Shown piece by piece: positions 9,653 to 23,757 of a DNA stretch of 64,000 nt. Under the pieces are notes generated by a model. The model was not told the origin of the DNA. It did no database searches and saw only the letters and a program-made list of their open reading frames with translations. Made by a program: the position numbers and the translations under genes. This DNA comes from Ramlibacter montanisoli (GTDB lineage Bacteria > Pseudomonadota > Gammaproteobacteria > Burkholderiales > Burkholderiaceae_C): NCBI RefSeq assembly GCF_013087525.1, contig NZ_JABFCS010000001.1, forward strand, positions 310,001-374,000, written 5' to 3'. Within the stretch, counting starts at the first letter, position 1, and every line of letters begins with the position of its first letter.

Positions 9653-10255
9653 TCATAGCCCGAAGGATCGCGCGGCCTGTTCCACTTCGTAGCGCAAGGC
9701 TTCCAGCGTCAAGCCCTCGTTGCAGATCACGAGGTCGGCGGCTGCCAGGCGCAGGGCGCGGGGCGCCTGGGCCGCGATGATGGCGCGCACTTCCTCGGGC
9801 GCCAGTCCGCTGCGTGCCGTGACCCGCGCCACCTGGGTTTCCGGTTCGCAGTCGACCACCAGCACGCGATCGACCTGCCGCCGCCAGCGGCCCGATTCGA
9901 CCAGCAGGGGAATGTCGAACACGATGCAGCGCGCCCCGGCCGCGAGCGCGGCCTCGACCTGGCGCGCGCTCTCCTGGCCCACCAGCGGATGGATGATCTG
10001 TTCCAGCTCGCGCCGAGCCTCGGGGTGGGCATAGGCGCGTTCGCGCATCTTCGCGCGGTCCAGCGCGCCGTCGGGGGCGATGAAGTCGGCGCCGAACTTC
10101 TGCGCGATCAGCGGGATCGCCGCGCCGCCCGGTGCCGTGGTGGCGCGCGAGATGGCGTCGGCGTCGATGGCGGTGGCGCCCAGCTCCTGCAGCATCGCCA
10201 GCACCGTGCTCTTGCCGCTGCCGATGCCGCCGGTGAGCCCGATGCGCACCGCCAT
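9653..10255 (-). CDS. coaE: Dephospho-CoA kinase
   Basis: 200 residues. The P-loop GGIGSGKST is at residues 9-17, then DADAISRATT, the HPLV motif with its conserved histidine and VFDIPLLVESG. It catalyses the last step of coenzyme A synthesis. It follows pilD with a seven-base gap, as in other proteobacterial pilBCD-coaE clusters, and is unbroken. Confidence 0.96.
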   Translation of the reverse strand: MAVRIGLTGGIGSGKSTVLAMLQELGATAIDADAISRATTAPGGAAIPLIAQKFGADFIAPDGALDRAKMRERAYAHPEARRELEQIIHPLVGQESARQVEAALAAGARCIVFDIPLLVESGRWRRQVDRVLVVDCEPETQVARVTARSGLAPEEVRAIIAAQAPRALRLAAADLVICNEGLTLEALRYEVEQAARSFGL

Positions 10256-10262
10256 GGAAGTC

Positions 10263-11130
10263 CTAGCGGGCGCCGAAGGGGAAGGCGAAGGGCAGCAGGG
10301 CCGGCAGCGTGGCCGGCGTCAGCGCCAGGGCCAGCAGGCCCGCGCCCGCGAGGTAGGGGCCGAAGGGCATGGGGATGTCCTTGTTCGCCAGCCGCCCCAC
10401 GACGATCAGCAGCACGCCGATCACGGCGCCGACGATCGAGGACAGCAGGATGATCGCCAGCAGGTATTCCGCGCCCAACCAGGCGCCGAGCGCCGCCAGC
10501 AGCTTGAAGTCGCCGTAGCCCATGCCCTGCTTGCCGGTGGCCAGCCGGTACAGCTGGAAGATCACCCAGAACACGCCGTAGCCCAGGGCCGCGCCCCACA
10601 CGGCGGAGGCGAGCGGAACGGTCCATCCCACCGCGGCGGCCAGCAGCCCCAGCCACAGCAGCGTGTAGTTCAGGTCATCGGGCAGGATCTGCGTGTCCAT
10701 GTCGATCAGGAACAGGCAGATCAGCAGCGCGGCGAAGGCGGCCCAGGCGGCGGCCTGCAGCGTGAGGCCCCAGCGCCATCCGCACAGCGCGAAGAAGCCG
10801 GCGGTGACCAGTTCCACCAGCGGGTAACGCAGGCCGATCGGCGCCTTGCACTGCGAGCACTTGCCGCGCAGCGCCAGCCAGCTTCACGACCGGGATGTTC
10901 TCGTACCAGCGGATCACGTGCCCGCACTGGCGGCAGCGCGAACGCGGCACCACCAGGTTGAAGGGCTCCTCCTCCTTGACCGGCTGGCCGCCGAAGTCGG
11001 CGCAGTCGGCGGCCCACTGCCGCTCGAGCATCTTCGGGAAGCGGTAGATGACGACGTTGAGGAAGCTTCCGACCAGGAGGCCGAGGACGCCGGCGATGGC
11101 CGCCGCGTCCCATCCCGCAGCGAATCCCAT
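10263..11130 (-). CDS. pilD: Type IV prepilin leader peptidase / N-methyltransferase (PilD); one frameshift
   Basis: An inner-membrane aspartyl protease that cleaves prepilin leaders and methylates the new N-terminus. GLLVGSFLNVVIYRFP opens the protein, the zinc-binding cysteine pairs are CRQCGH and CSQCK, and the catalytic aspartates lie in DMDTQILPDDLN and GYGDFKLLAALG. The frame breaks between the cysteine pairs: an extra base in the TT at 10883-10884 turns the expected IPVVSWLALRGK into a different frame. ATG 11130 overlaps the pilC stop codon by one base. Confidence 0.93.
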
Positions 11131-12344
11131 CAGACGACCGAACCCAGCTTGAAGATCGGCAGGTACATGGAGACCACGATGCCGCCGATCAGGCCGCCCA
11201 GGAACACGATGATGATCGGCTCCATCAGGCTGGAAAGGCCCGCCACCATGTCGTCCACCTCGGCCTCGTAGAAGTCCGCGGCCTTGCCCAGCATGTGGTC
11301 GATCGAGCCGGACTCCTCGCCGATGGCGCACATCTGCAGGACCATCGAGGGGAACACGTTCGCGTTGGTCATCGCCGCGGTCAGGCTGGTGCCGGTGGAC
11401 ACCTCCTGCTGGATCCTCAGCGTGGCCGACTCATACACCGAGTTGCCGGAGGCGCCGCCCACGGAGTCGAGCGCTTCCACCAGCGGCACGCCGGCGGCGA
11501 ACATGGTCGCCAGCGTCCGGGTCCAGCGCGCGATCACCGACTTGTAGACCAGGTCGCCGAACACCGGCAGCTTGAGCATCAGCCGGTCCATGAACTGCTG
11601 CACCTTCACGTTGCGCTTCCACGCCTGCATGAAGAAGTAGAAGGTGCCGCCGATGCCGCCGAAGATCAGCCACCACCACTTGACGAACACCTCGCTCAGC
11701 GCGATCACGAACAGCGTCGGGGCCGGCAGGTCGGCGCCGAAGGAGGTGAACACCTCCTTGAACGCCGGGATCACGAAGATCATGATCACCGAGACCACCA
11801 CGAAGGCCACCACGACCACCGAGATCGGGTACATCAGCGCGGACTTGATCTTGGACTTGATCGCCTCCGTCTTCTCCATGTAGGTGGCCAGCCGGTCCAG
11901 CAGGCTTTCCAGGATACCGGCCTGCTCGCCCGCTTCCACCAGGTTGCAGTACAGGTTGTCGAAGTACATCGGGTACTTGCGGAAGGCGGAGGAGAGGGAC
12001 GTGCCGGTCTCCACGTCGGTGCGCACGTCGTTCAGCAGCTTGGTGACGCTGGCGTTCGCGTTGCCGCGGCCGACGATGTCGAAGGCCTGCAGCAGGGGCA
12101 CGCCGGCCTTCATCATGGTGGCGAGCTGGCGGGTGAAGATCGCGATGTCCTTCGGCTTGATCTTCGCGCCGGAGCGCATCCGGCGCTTCTTGATCTTCGT
12201 GGGCGACACGCCCTGGCGCCGGAGCGACGCCATGACCTGGTTCTCGCCGGCGGCGCGCGTTTCTCCGCGCACCTGCTTGCCGTTGCGGTCCCGGCCCTCC
12301 CACTCGAAGACGAATTCCTTGGTTGCTGCTGCTGCGGTCGCCAT
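11130..12344 (-). CDS. pilC: Type IV pilus inner-membrane platform protein PilC
   Basis: 404 residues, GspF/PilC family, unbroken. Two repeated GspF domains (about residues 70-195 and 275-398), each ending in transmembrane helices, as in FTRQLATMMKAGVPLLQAFDIV and TRTLATMFAAGVPLVEALDS. PilC anchors the assembly motor in the inner membrane. It is in the order pilB-pilC-pilD. Confidence 0.96.
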   Translation of the reverse strand: MATAAAATKEFVFEWEGRDRNGKQVRGETRAAGENQVMASLRRQGVSPTKIKKRRMRSGAKIKPKDIAIFTRQLATMMKAGVPLLQAFDIVGRGNANASVTKLLNDVRTDVETGTSLSSAFRKYPMYFDNLYCNLVEAGEQAGILESLLDRLATYMEKTEAIKSKIKSALMYPISVVVVAFVVVSVIMIFVIPAFKEVFTSFGADLPAPTLFVIALSEVFVKWWWLIFGGIGGTFYFFMQAWKRNVKVQQFMDRLMLKLPVFGDLVYKSVIARWTRTLATMFAAGVPLVEALDSVGGASGNSVYESATLRIQQEVSTGTSLTAAMTNANVFPSMVLQMCAIGEESGSIDHMLGKAADFYEAEVDDMVAGLSSLMEPIIIVFLGGLIGGIVVSMYLPIFKLGSVV

Positions 12345-12371
12345 GGTGGCTCCTCTTTGCGTCTTGCGCTT

Positions 12372-14100
12372 TTATTCGTTCGTCACGGCCAGCACTTCCT
12401 CGAGGGAAGTCAGCCCCAACTTGACCTTGCTCAGGCCGGATTCGCGCAGGCTGCGCACCCTTCCTTGCTCGCCTGGCCGGCGATCTCGAGCGCGCTGCCG
12501 TCGGCCAGGATGATCCGCTGCATGTCCTCGCTGATCGGCATCACCTGGTAGATGCCGACCCGGCCCTTGTAGCCGTTGTTGCAGGCGGAGCAGCCGACCG
12601 GCTGGTAGGGGTCCAGGTGCCGTCGACGTGCTCCTCCTTGAAGCCCGCGTCGATCAGGGTTTCATAGGGGATGTCGATCGGCTTCTTGCACTGCGGGCAC
12701 AGGCGCCGTGCCAGGCGCTGCGCGGTGATCAGGATGACGGACGACGCGATGTTGAAGGGCGCGATGCCCATGTTGCGCATCCGCGTGAGCGTGGTCGGCG
12801 CGTCGTTGGTGTGCAGCGTGGACATGACCAGGTGGCCGGTCTGGGCGGCCTTGATGGCGATGTCGGCCGTTTCCAGGTCGCGGATTTCGCCGACCATGAT
12901 GATGTCCGGGTCCTGCCGCAGGAAGGCCTTCAGCGCGACCGAGAAGGTGAGGCCCGCCTTGTCGTTCACGTTCACCTGGTTGACGCCGGGCAGGTTGATT
13001 TCCGCCGGGTCCTCCGCGGTGGAGATGTTCACGCCCGGCTTGTTCAGCAGGTTCAGGCAGGTGTACAGCGACACCGTCTTGCCGGAGCCGGTGGGGCCGG
13101 TCACCAGGATCATGCCGTAGGGGCGGGCGATCGCCGTGAGCAGGCGTTCCTTCTCCTCCGGCTCGTAGCCCAGGGCGTCGATGCCCAGGCGGGCGCTGCT
13201 CGGATCCAGGATACGGATCACGATCTTCTCGCCGAACAGCGTGGGCAGCGTGGAGACCCGGAAGTCGATCACCCGGTCGGCGCTGACCTTGAGCTTCATG
13301 CGCCCGTCCTGCGGCACCCGCTTCTCGGAGATGTCCATGCGGGAGATCACCTTGATGCGGGACGCCAGCTTTTCCTTGATGGCGGCCGGCGGCGAGGCGA
13401 TCTCGCGCAGTTCGCCGTCGATGCGGAAGCGCACGCGGTAGGTGTGCTCGAAAGGCTCGAAGTGCAGGTCCGAGGCGCGGGCGCCGATGGCGTCCAGCAG
13501 CATCTTGTGCAGGAACTTGACGACGGGCGCGTCGTCGACGTCCGAAGTGGCACCCTTGTCCTCGTCGTCGGCGGAGGACGCATCGATGCTCGACTCGTCG
13601 AACTCGAAGTCGTCGCCGATGATGCTGTCCATCGCCTCGGTGGCGGAGGTCCCGAGGGTCTCCACCATCTTGGTCAGCTTGTCGTACTCGGCGATCACCC
13701 AGTCCACGCCCATCTGGGTGGCGAACTTGATCTTCTCGGCGGCGCCCTGGTCCGACGGGTCCGCGGTGGCGACGATCAGGCGGTTGTTCCGCTTGGACAG
13801 CACCACGATCCGGTAGTCCTGGCAGATCTTCCCGTCCAGGAGCCCCTTGGGCAGGCGGTTGGTGTCGATCGCGTCCAGGTCGAGCACCGGCGCGCCGAAG
13901 GCCGTCGACATGGTGTGCGCCAGGTCCGCGGCCGACACCGCGCCCGAACCGGTCAGTTCGGCGATGAAGCTGGTGCGGTTGGTCTTGGCCTTGCGGTAGA
14001 TGTCCTCGGCCGCCTTCTGGCCGAGCTTGCCCGCCGACACGAGCGCACGACCCAGGCCGGGCAGGGCGACGGAGGCTTCGACGGGATCTACAGCAGCCAT
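12372..14100 (-). CDS. pilB: Type IV pilus assembly ATPase PilB; two frameshifts near the C-terminus
   Basis: The extension motor of type IV pili. It has the N-terminal MshEN-type domain, Walker A GPTGSGKT, Asp box, Walker B (PDIIMVGEIRDLET) and His box (MSTLHTND), plus the zinc-binding CPQC pair. Two missing bases break the end: one C at about 12617 (after EEHVDGTWTP) and one G at about 12462. With both restored the protein continues through the second cysteine pair to SLEEVLAVTNE and a TAA at 12372-12374, which is the normal PilB end. I prefer ATG 14100 (MAAVDPVEAS) over an upstream start, because the family begins there. Confidence 0.94.
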
Positions 14101-14344
14101 GGGCGAAAGTTCAGGAAGCCGGATGCATGCCGGCCAAGGCAAAAGTCAGTGCCCATCATCCCGAAAAGCCGAGTTGGTGTAAATGTGAATGGCGGCCACA
14201 ACTCCCCGGCGTTGGTAGGAAGTCACGTCCGGACGCAGGATGGCCCGATTTTGCAATGCCTTGTTACCTCGGCGTGTTGCATGGCGTCCCGGGCCGCGCA
14301 ATGGAAAACAGCACCGCGAGGGTGCTGTCTCCATGTGGTCCTGG

Positions 14345-14419
14345 TCGGGGTGAGAGGATTCGAACCTCCGGCCTCTACGTCCCGAACGTAGCGCTCTACC
14401 AGGCTAAGCTACACCCCGA
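14345..14419 (-). tRNA. tRNA-Pro (anticodon CGG)
   Basis: 75 bases folding into a cloverleaf. The acceptor stem is TCGGGGT / ACCCCGA, the anticodon arm CTACG-TTCGGGA-CGTAG gives anticodon CGG, and the T arm is GGAGG-TTCGAAT-CCTCT. CCA is not encoded. It lies between pilB and ispB. The stretch 14101-14344 between pilB and this tRNA shows nothing recognisable. Confidence 0.95.
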
Positions 14420-14460
14420 TGTCCGTTGCCCCTGTCGCAATACCGAGTGCCGAAGTGGCC

Positions 14461-15444
14461 TCAGTTGCGACGCTGCAGCAGCGAAGCCGCCAATTGTAGC
14501 AAAGCCTGGGCATGCTCATTCGCGGGCAGCTGTGCGCCGGCTGACATCGCGCGCTGCGCCTCCGCGGAAGCGGCCTCGCGCGCCACCTGCAAGGCGCCCG
14601 TCTGCCGCACGATGGCGATGACCTGGTCGAGTTCGTCGGTGGCGCCGTGCTCGATGGCGCGCCGCATCAGCGCGCGCTGTTCGTCGGTGCCGCGGCGCAT
14701 GGCGGCGATCAGGGGCAGGGTGACCTTGCCTTCGCGCAGGTCGTCGCCCAGGTTCTTGCCCATCTCGCCGGCGTCGCCCGCGTAATCGAGCACGTCGTCG
14801 ATCACCTGGAAGGCCGTGCCCAGGGCCTGGCCGAAGTCGGCGCAGGCCTGTTCCAGCGCCGGCGGCGCCTTGGCCAGCACCGCGCCCAGGCGCGCGCTGG
14901 CCTCGAACAGCTTGGCCGTCTTGGAGCGGATCACCTGCAGGTAGGCGGCCTCGTCCAGTTCGGGGTCGTGCATGTTCATCAGCTGCATGACCTCGCCCTC
15001 GGCGATCACGTTGGTCGCGTCGGCCAGGATCTCCATGATGCGCATGTCGTGCGCGTCCAGCATCATCTGGAAGGCGCGCGAATAGAGGAAGTCGCCCACC
15101 AGCACGCTGGCCGGGTTGCCGAAGTTCTCGTTGGCGGTGGCGCGGCCGCGGCGCAGCGTGGACTCGTCCACCACGTCGTCGTGCAGCAGCGTGGCGGTAT
15201 GGATGAACTCCACCACCGCCGCCAGGTTGAAGCGCTGGTCGCCGCGGTAGCCCAGGGCGCCGCAGATCAGCAGCAGCAGGGCCGGGCGCAGGCGCTTGCC
15301 GCCGGAGTTGATGATGTAACGCGAGACCTCGGCCACCAGGGGCACGCCGGATGCGAGCCGGCGGGCGATCACGGCGTCGACCGCGCGCATGTCGTCCGCG
15401 ATCAGGGAAAGTACGGAGCCGGCGCTCGGGGAGGAATCGGTCAA
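14461..15444 (-). CDS. ispB: Polyprenyl (octaprenyl) diphosphate synthase
   Basis: 327 residues, unbroken. The first aspartate-rich motif is in LLHDDVVDES (about residue 92), the second is DDVLDY (about residue 219), and GGKRLRPALL is conserved. It condenses isopentenyl diphosphate to make the ubiquinone side chain. It is divergent from rplU, its usual neighbour; the chain length is inferred from this context. Confidence 0.94.
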   Translation of the reverse strand: MTDSSPSAGSVLSLIADDMRAVDAVIARRLASGVPLVAEVSRYIINSGGKRLRPALLLLICGALGYRGDQRFNLAAVVEFIHTATLLHDDVVDESTLRRGRATANENFGNPASVLVGDFLYSRAFQMMLDAHDMRIMEILADATNVIAEGEVMQLMNMHDPELDEAAYLQVIRSKTAKLFEASARLGAVLAKAPPALEQACADFGQALGTAFQVIDDVLDYAGDAGEMGKNLGDDLREGKVTLPLIAAMRRGTDEQRALMRRAIEHGATDELDQVIAIVRQTGALQVAREAASAEAQRAMSAGAQLPANEHAQALLQLAASLLQRRN

Positions 15445-15517
15445 GGCGAGAAAACCTGCAGAGTTGCAGGATTATAGGAAGCGCCCATCCCCCTCCCGGG
15501 CGGCCCCCGGCCCGGTC

Positions 15518-15546
15518 TTGTGAGCGACCACCAACTATGCTATAGT
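15518..15546 (+). promoter_or_regulatory. Likely sigma-70 promoter of rplU-rpmA-obgE
   Basis: TTGTGA and TATAGT are separated by 17 bp, with a TGC just before the -10 (extended -10 type). It is about 80 bp upstream of the rplU start. Confidence 0.5.
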
Positions 15547-15556
15547 CGCGGGCTTT

Positions 15557-15602
15557 CCGGAAATCCGTCCGGGAAACATGTCAATGAGCCTGTCGAAGGC
15601 TC
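15557..15602 (+). other. Two small hairpins in the rplU leader
   Basis: CCGGA / TCCGG and GAGCC / GGCTC (loop TGTCGAA) form consecutive inverted repeats between the promoter and the rplU ribosome-binding site. They could be part of a ribosomal-protein leader or just a dispersed short repeat. Confidence 0.3.
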
Positions 15603-15624
15603 GTTCCATTTGTGAGGTCAAACC

Positions 15625-15936
15625 ATGTACGCGGTCATAAAAACCGGTGGCAAGCAGTATCGCGTTGCTTCCGGCGACAAGATCAAGGTAGAACAGATTG
15701 CTGCGGACATCGGCCAGGAAATCACGATCGACCAGGTTCTCGCGCTCGGAAACGGCGGCGACCTGAAGATCGGCGTCCCCCTGGTGTCCGGTGCCACGGT
15801 GAAGGCGACGATCGTCGCGCACGGCAAGCACGAGAAGGTCCGCATCTTCAAGCTGCGCCGCCGCAAGCACTACCAGAAGCACCAGGGCCATCGCCAGCAA
15901 TACACCGAACTGCAAATCGGTGCCATCGCCGGCTAA
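15625..15936 (+). CDS. rplU: 50S ribosomal protein L21
   Basis: 103 residues, standard length, beginning [14 protein letters not shown] and containing [21 protein letters not shown], the L21 signature. It binds 23S rRNA. It is the first gene of the rplU-rpmA-obgE unit. Confidence 0.98.
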   Translation: MYAVIKTGGKQYRVASGDKIKVEQIAADIGQEITIDQVLALGNGGDLKIGVPLVSGATVKATIVAHGKHEKVRIFKLRRRKHYQKHQGHRQQYTELQIGAIAG

Positions 15937-15948
15937 GGAGAACGGGAA

Positions 15949-18479
<2,531 letters not shown>

Positions 18480-18492
18480 GACCGGCGCGCGC

Positions 18493-19008
18493 CTACTGGT
18501 TGACCCCGCCGCGCTCGTAGCGCCGGTCCGCGGTGGCGCGCAGGTCCTGCGCGATCTGCTTCGGGCCGCCGTTCGGGGCCTGTTCCATGCACGCGCCGTT
18601 GCGCGCGATGGTGAAGCTGTAGCGGGAGTTCGGCATCGTGCGCATAGGGCGCCAGTCGCTGTCCTTCACCGGCACCCAGCCGCTGCCCGGGGTGTGGCGC
18701 GCGTACACCTTCACTTCGCCCGTGTTGCAGCGGATGCCTTCGTAGATGCCGTTGACGGCGCCCGAAGTGCTGCTGGCGACAACGACGTAGCGCACCACCG
18801 AATCCTTGCCCACGGTGATGGACGCCGGGTCGACGCCGAAATTCAGCGTGCCGCCCGGAACCTCGATCGGGATCAGGCCCTGCGTGCGCAAGGCCGGCGG
18901 CGGCGGGGCGTCCGCCTCCTGCCAGTTCGTGAGGACGTCGGGGATGAGTTGGGCCGATGCGGCGGCCGCGGCGCCGGCGAGCGCCAGCACCAGGATGCTA
19001 CGAAGCAT
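18493..19008 (-). CDS. CNP1-like family secreted protein
   Basis: 171 residues. A clear Sec signal peptide ([20 protein letters not shown], cleavage after residue 20) precedes a domain of the CNP1-like family ([20 protein letters not shown]), whose function is not known. It follows rppH with an 11-base overlap. Two cysteines in the mature part (IRCNTG, NGACME) could form a disulfide in the periplasm. Confidence 0.75.
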   Translation of the reverse strand: MLRSILVLALAGAAAAASAQLIPDVLTNWQEADAPPPPALRTQGLIPIEVPGGTLNFGVDPASITVGKDSVVRYVVVASSTSGAVNGIYEGIRCNTGEVKVYARHTPGSGWVPVKDSDWRPMRTMPNSRYSFTIARNGACMEQAPNGGPKQIAQDLRATADRRYERGGVNQ

Positions 19009-19656
19009 GTTTTCCCTTGGCAGCGGACAGCGGCTGCGCGCGTCCCTGCGGATTCGGTTCGAAAGTGGCGCCCGGCGGCAGTTCCATGCCGGGGCGGGCA
19101 GGCCGCCACCGCCGTGGTCCAGGCCACCGTGGTCGCCGTCGCGCGTGCGCATGCCGCTGCGCAGGTAGCGGTTGCGGTGGTCGTTGCGCGGAAGGTAGCG
19201 CGCCAGCTCGCGCAGCGCCATCTCGTACACCCCGCGCTTGAATTCCACCACCACGTCGAGCGGCACCCAGTAGTCGTTCCAGCGCCAGGCGTCGAACTCC
19301 GGATGGTTGGTCGCGCGCAGGTTCAGGTTGTGGTCCTGCCCGATCAGTTGCAGCAGGAACCAGATCTGCTTCTGGCCTTTGTAGTGGCCACGCGCGTCGC
19401 GGCGGATGTAGCGCTCCGGCACTTCGTAGCGCAGCCAGTCGCGGGTGCGCGCGACGATGCGCACATGCTCCGGCATCAACCCGATTTCCTCGTGCAGTTC
19501 CCGGAACATGGCCTGTTCGGGGCTTTCGCCGCGGTCGATGCCGCCTTGCGGAAACTGCCAGCTGTGCGTCCTGATGCGTTTGCCCCAGAACACCTGGTTT
19601 CTCTGGTTGAGCAGGATAATGCCGACGTTGGGCCTGAAGCCGTCCCGGTCCAGCAT
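18998..19656 (-). CDS. rppH: RNA pyrophosphohydrolase RppH; one frameshift in the C-terminal tail
   Basis: The enzyme removes pyrophosphate from mRNA 5' ends and so starts RNA decay. It begins [17 protein letters not shown] (ATG 19656); the Nudix box [15 protein letters not shown] then [10 protein letters not shown] and the downstream [18 protein letters not shown] are typical. Near 19092 one base is missing in a C run; with it the tail reads [17 protein letters not shown] and stops at 18998. Without it the frame runs on into the CNP1-like gene, giving a false 400-residue fusion. Confidence 0.92.
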
Positions 19657-19749
19657 AATCACACCCCAAATCTTTGAACTGAGTCCATTATGCATGGCGC
19701 CCTCGTGCGCTGGAAGGGCTCAGCAGTCGCCACCTCCCCGCCCAATTTG

Positions 19750-21491
<1,742 letters not shown>

Positions 21492-21495
<4 letters not shown>

Positions 21496-22183
21496 TCACC
21501 CGCCGGGCCTGCCTGCTGCCGGCGCTGGCCGGCGCGGGGCTCGGCCTCGTGGGGCTGCCGCGCGCGCGGGCGGGCAGATCGAGGAGCCGCTGGCGGACTC
21601 GGTGCGCACGGCGCTCACTTCCGCCATCGCCAACAGCGCGCCGCCGGTACCCGAGTTCGGCGACATCGACGCGCGCCTGAAGTACCTGCGCTGGCTGGGC
21701 GCGATGAGCAACCGCCTGCACAGGCGCAAGCAGGACTGGACCGAGCGCAAGGAATTCCTGCAGACGGTCTGGTACGAGTCGCGGCGCGCCGGGCTCGACA
21801 CCGGGCTGGTGATGGGGCTGATCCAGGTGGAGAGCGCCTTCCGCAAGTTCGCGGTGAGCCCGGTGGGCGCGCGCGGCTACATGCAGGTGATGCCCTTCTG
21901 GACGCGCCTGATCGGCAACGGCGACCCGTCCAGCCTGTTCCACATGCAGACCAACCTGCGCTTCGGCTGCGTGATCCTGCGCCACTACCTCGATCGCGAG
22001 CGCGGCGACCTGTTCATGGCGCTGGGCCGCTACAACGGCAGCCGTGGCCGGCCGCAGTACCCGAACGCGGTGTTCGCGGCGAGCCGCACCTGGGAGTGGA
22101 AGGAGCACGGGCCGGCGCCGGTGTCGCCGGTGCCGGGGTCCCATCCGAGCGTGTTCCGGGTGGTCCGTCGTAGGCCGGGGTGA
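21492..22183 (+). CDS. Lytic transglycosylase (SLT domain); one frameshift after the signal peptide
   Basis: GTG 21492 overlaps the proS stop. The first 27 residues, [19 protein letters not shown] onwards, form a signal peptide with a twin arginine. A G is missing at about 21572-21574, after which the frame continues [14 protein letters not shown]. The SLT domain has the catalytic glutamate in [11 protein letters not shown], then GYMQVMPFW and RYNGSRG. Such enzymes cleave peptidoglycan between MurNAc and GlcNAc in the periplasm. Confidence 0.87.
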
Positions 22184-22188
22184 CGAAG

Positions 22189-22220
22189 GAACCCCAGCGA
22201 TGCCGCAAGCGCCGGGGTTC
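22189..22220. terminator. Hairpin between convergent genes
   Basis: GAACCCCAGCG / CGCCGGGGTTC, 10 of 11 paired, lies between the transglycosylase and the convergent AAA ATPase. There is no T tract on either side, so it may only protect transcript ends. Confidence 0.4.
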
Positions 22221-22240
22221 ACCTGCGGTTCACCACCAGC

Positions 22241-23236
22241 CTACTGCATGAACCCCATCTTCGGTTTGTTCCCGCCGCACTTCGGCAGGTCTTCCGCCTC
22301 GATGCTGCCGCGGTGCGCCAGGCGCGCGTTGCCGAAGCCGGTCATGAGGGCGCGCCGCATCTCGCGCGGCGCCAGTTCCGCCAGGGAGTCGAGCACGTCG
22401 TCGCCCGGCTCCTCGTCGAAGCGGCGGCCCCAGCCGTGCTCCGCGCGGATGGACCGATAGAGGTTGCGGGCGATCGCGCGCGCCTGCTCCGGCGAAGGTG
22501 CGTCGATCTCGAACACGTTCATGCGGTTGAGGATAGGCTCGGGGATGCAGCGCTCGTCGTTCGCCGTCATGATCCAGATCACCTGGCTGGCGTCGATCGC
22601 CACCTCGGCGAATTCGTCCATGAAGGCTTCCGCCGTGTCGTGTTCCAGCAGGCTGTACAGCGACCCCAGCGGGTCGTACTGCGCATCGGCGCTGGCCTTG
22701 TCGATCTCGTCGACCACCAGCACCGGGTTGGCGTACTGGCCGTCGACCAGCGCCTCGAACACCTTGCCCGGCTTGGCACCCTTCCACTGCGAGGACGCGC
22801 CGGACAGCAGCCAGCCGGCGGTCATCGAGCTCATGGGAACCAGGCTCATGCCGGTGCCCAGGAGTTCGGCGAGCTGCCGCGCGAAGTGGGTCTTGCCGAT
22901 GCCGGGCGGGCCCAGCAGCAGCATCGGCGTGATCTCGATGCCGTCGCCGGAATCCTGCGACAGCGCGACGTGGCGCTTGATGTCGTCCAGCGCGTCGGCG
23001 AAGTTGGGGAGCTGCTCGTAGAGGTCGGCCATCTCGGGCACGCCGCTGGGCTTGACCTGGAACCGTTCGGGTCCCCGCTCGAGCATGCGCTCGTAGGTGG
23101 CACGCAGGTTCTCGTGGTCGCGGGCGGCCAGCTTGGCCAGCTTGCGCTCCACGTCGTGGGGACGGAACACGTTGCGCAAGTTGGCGATCGGCAACTTGAG
23201 GCCCGGGCTGTGCGGAACGAGGCTGCGTGAGTGCAT
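22241..23236 (-). CDS. AAA-family ATPase, Lon-like motor without protease domain
   Basis: 331 residues. Walker A GPPGIGKTH is near residue 110, Walker B LVVDEIDKAS near 172, sensor-1 IMTANDE and an arginine-finger region INRMNVFEI follow. The motor part resembles Lon (LLLGPPGIGKTHFARQLAELL), but no serine-lysine protease domain follows, so proteolysis is not expected. The last residues carry a cysteine (KCGGNKPKMGFMQ). The role is unknown; it stands alone between the transglycosylase and grxD. Confidence 0.8.
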   Translation of the reverse strand: MHSRSLVPHSPGLKLPIANLRNVFRPHDVERKLAKLAARDHENLRATYERMLERGPERFQVKPSGVPEMADLYEQLPNFADALDDIKRHVALSQDSGDGIEITPMLLLGPPGIGKTHFARQLAELLGTGMSLVPMSSMTAGWLLSGASSQWKGAKPGKVFEALVDGQYANPVLVVDEIDKASADAQYDPLGSLYSLLEHDTAEAFMDEFAEVAIDASQVIWIMTANDERCIPEPILNRMNVFEIDAPSPEQARAIARNLYRSIRAEHGWGRRFDEEPGDDVLDSLAELAPREMRRALMTGFGNARLAHRGSIEAEDLPKCGGNKPKMGFMQ

Positions 23237-23385
23237 GGTCCGACTCCTTCAACGACTGTGGTTTATTCCAGCATAGGTCGAAGGCCCGGGCAATCCGTGG
23301 CCGCCCGTTCGCACGAGCTTGTCAGCAGGAGCCGACAGTAGAGGCAAGAGGAACGGCTGCTGTTGGCAGCCGTCGCCGGCGAGTG

Positions 23386-23715
23386 CTACGACTGCGCGGG
23401 GGTGCCGAGCACCTGCTGCAGCTCGCCGCTCTGGTACATCTCCATCATGATGTCCGAGCCGCCGATGAATTCGCCGCGCACATAGAGCTGCGGGATCGTC
23501 GGCCAGTTGCTGTATTCCTTGATGCCCTGGCGGATGCCGTCGTCCTCCAGCACGTTCACGGTGGTGAGCTGCTTGGGATCGACGCCGCAGGCCTTGAGGA
23601 TCTGCACCGCGCGGCCGGAGAAGCCGCACATGGGGAAGGACGCATTGCCCTTCATGAACAGGAGGATGTCGTTCTTCTTGACGAGGTCGTCGATGCGTTG
23701 CTGGGCGTCGCTCAT
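23386..23715 (-). CDS. grxD: Monothiol glutaredoxin (Grx4 family)
   Basis: 109 residues with the monothiol active site CGFS (MCGFSGRAVQIL, about residue 30), WPTIPQLYV and GGSDIMMEM for glutathione and iron-sulfur cluster binding. Grx4 proteins carry [2Fe-2S] clusters between scaffold and target proteins. It is unbroken, downstream of prmC by about 40 bp. Confidence 0.94.
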   Translation of the reverse strand: MSDAQQRIDDLVKKNDILLFMKGNASFPMCGFSGRAVQILKACGVDPKQLTTVNVLEDDGIRQGIKEYSNWPTIPQLYVRGEFIGGSDIMMEMYQSGELQQVLGTPAQS

Positions 23716-23757
23716 GGGTGGGTCTCCTGGGCAGGATATGCAATAGCTTGAGCCGGA

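Noticed and set aside
18493-19695. Apparent 400-residue fusion of RppH with a CNP1-like secreted domain
   Set aside because: The CNP1 part has its own signal peptide and start, and the normal RppH tail appears in the other frame after adding one base near 19092. The fusion is an artefact of the missing base.
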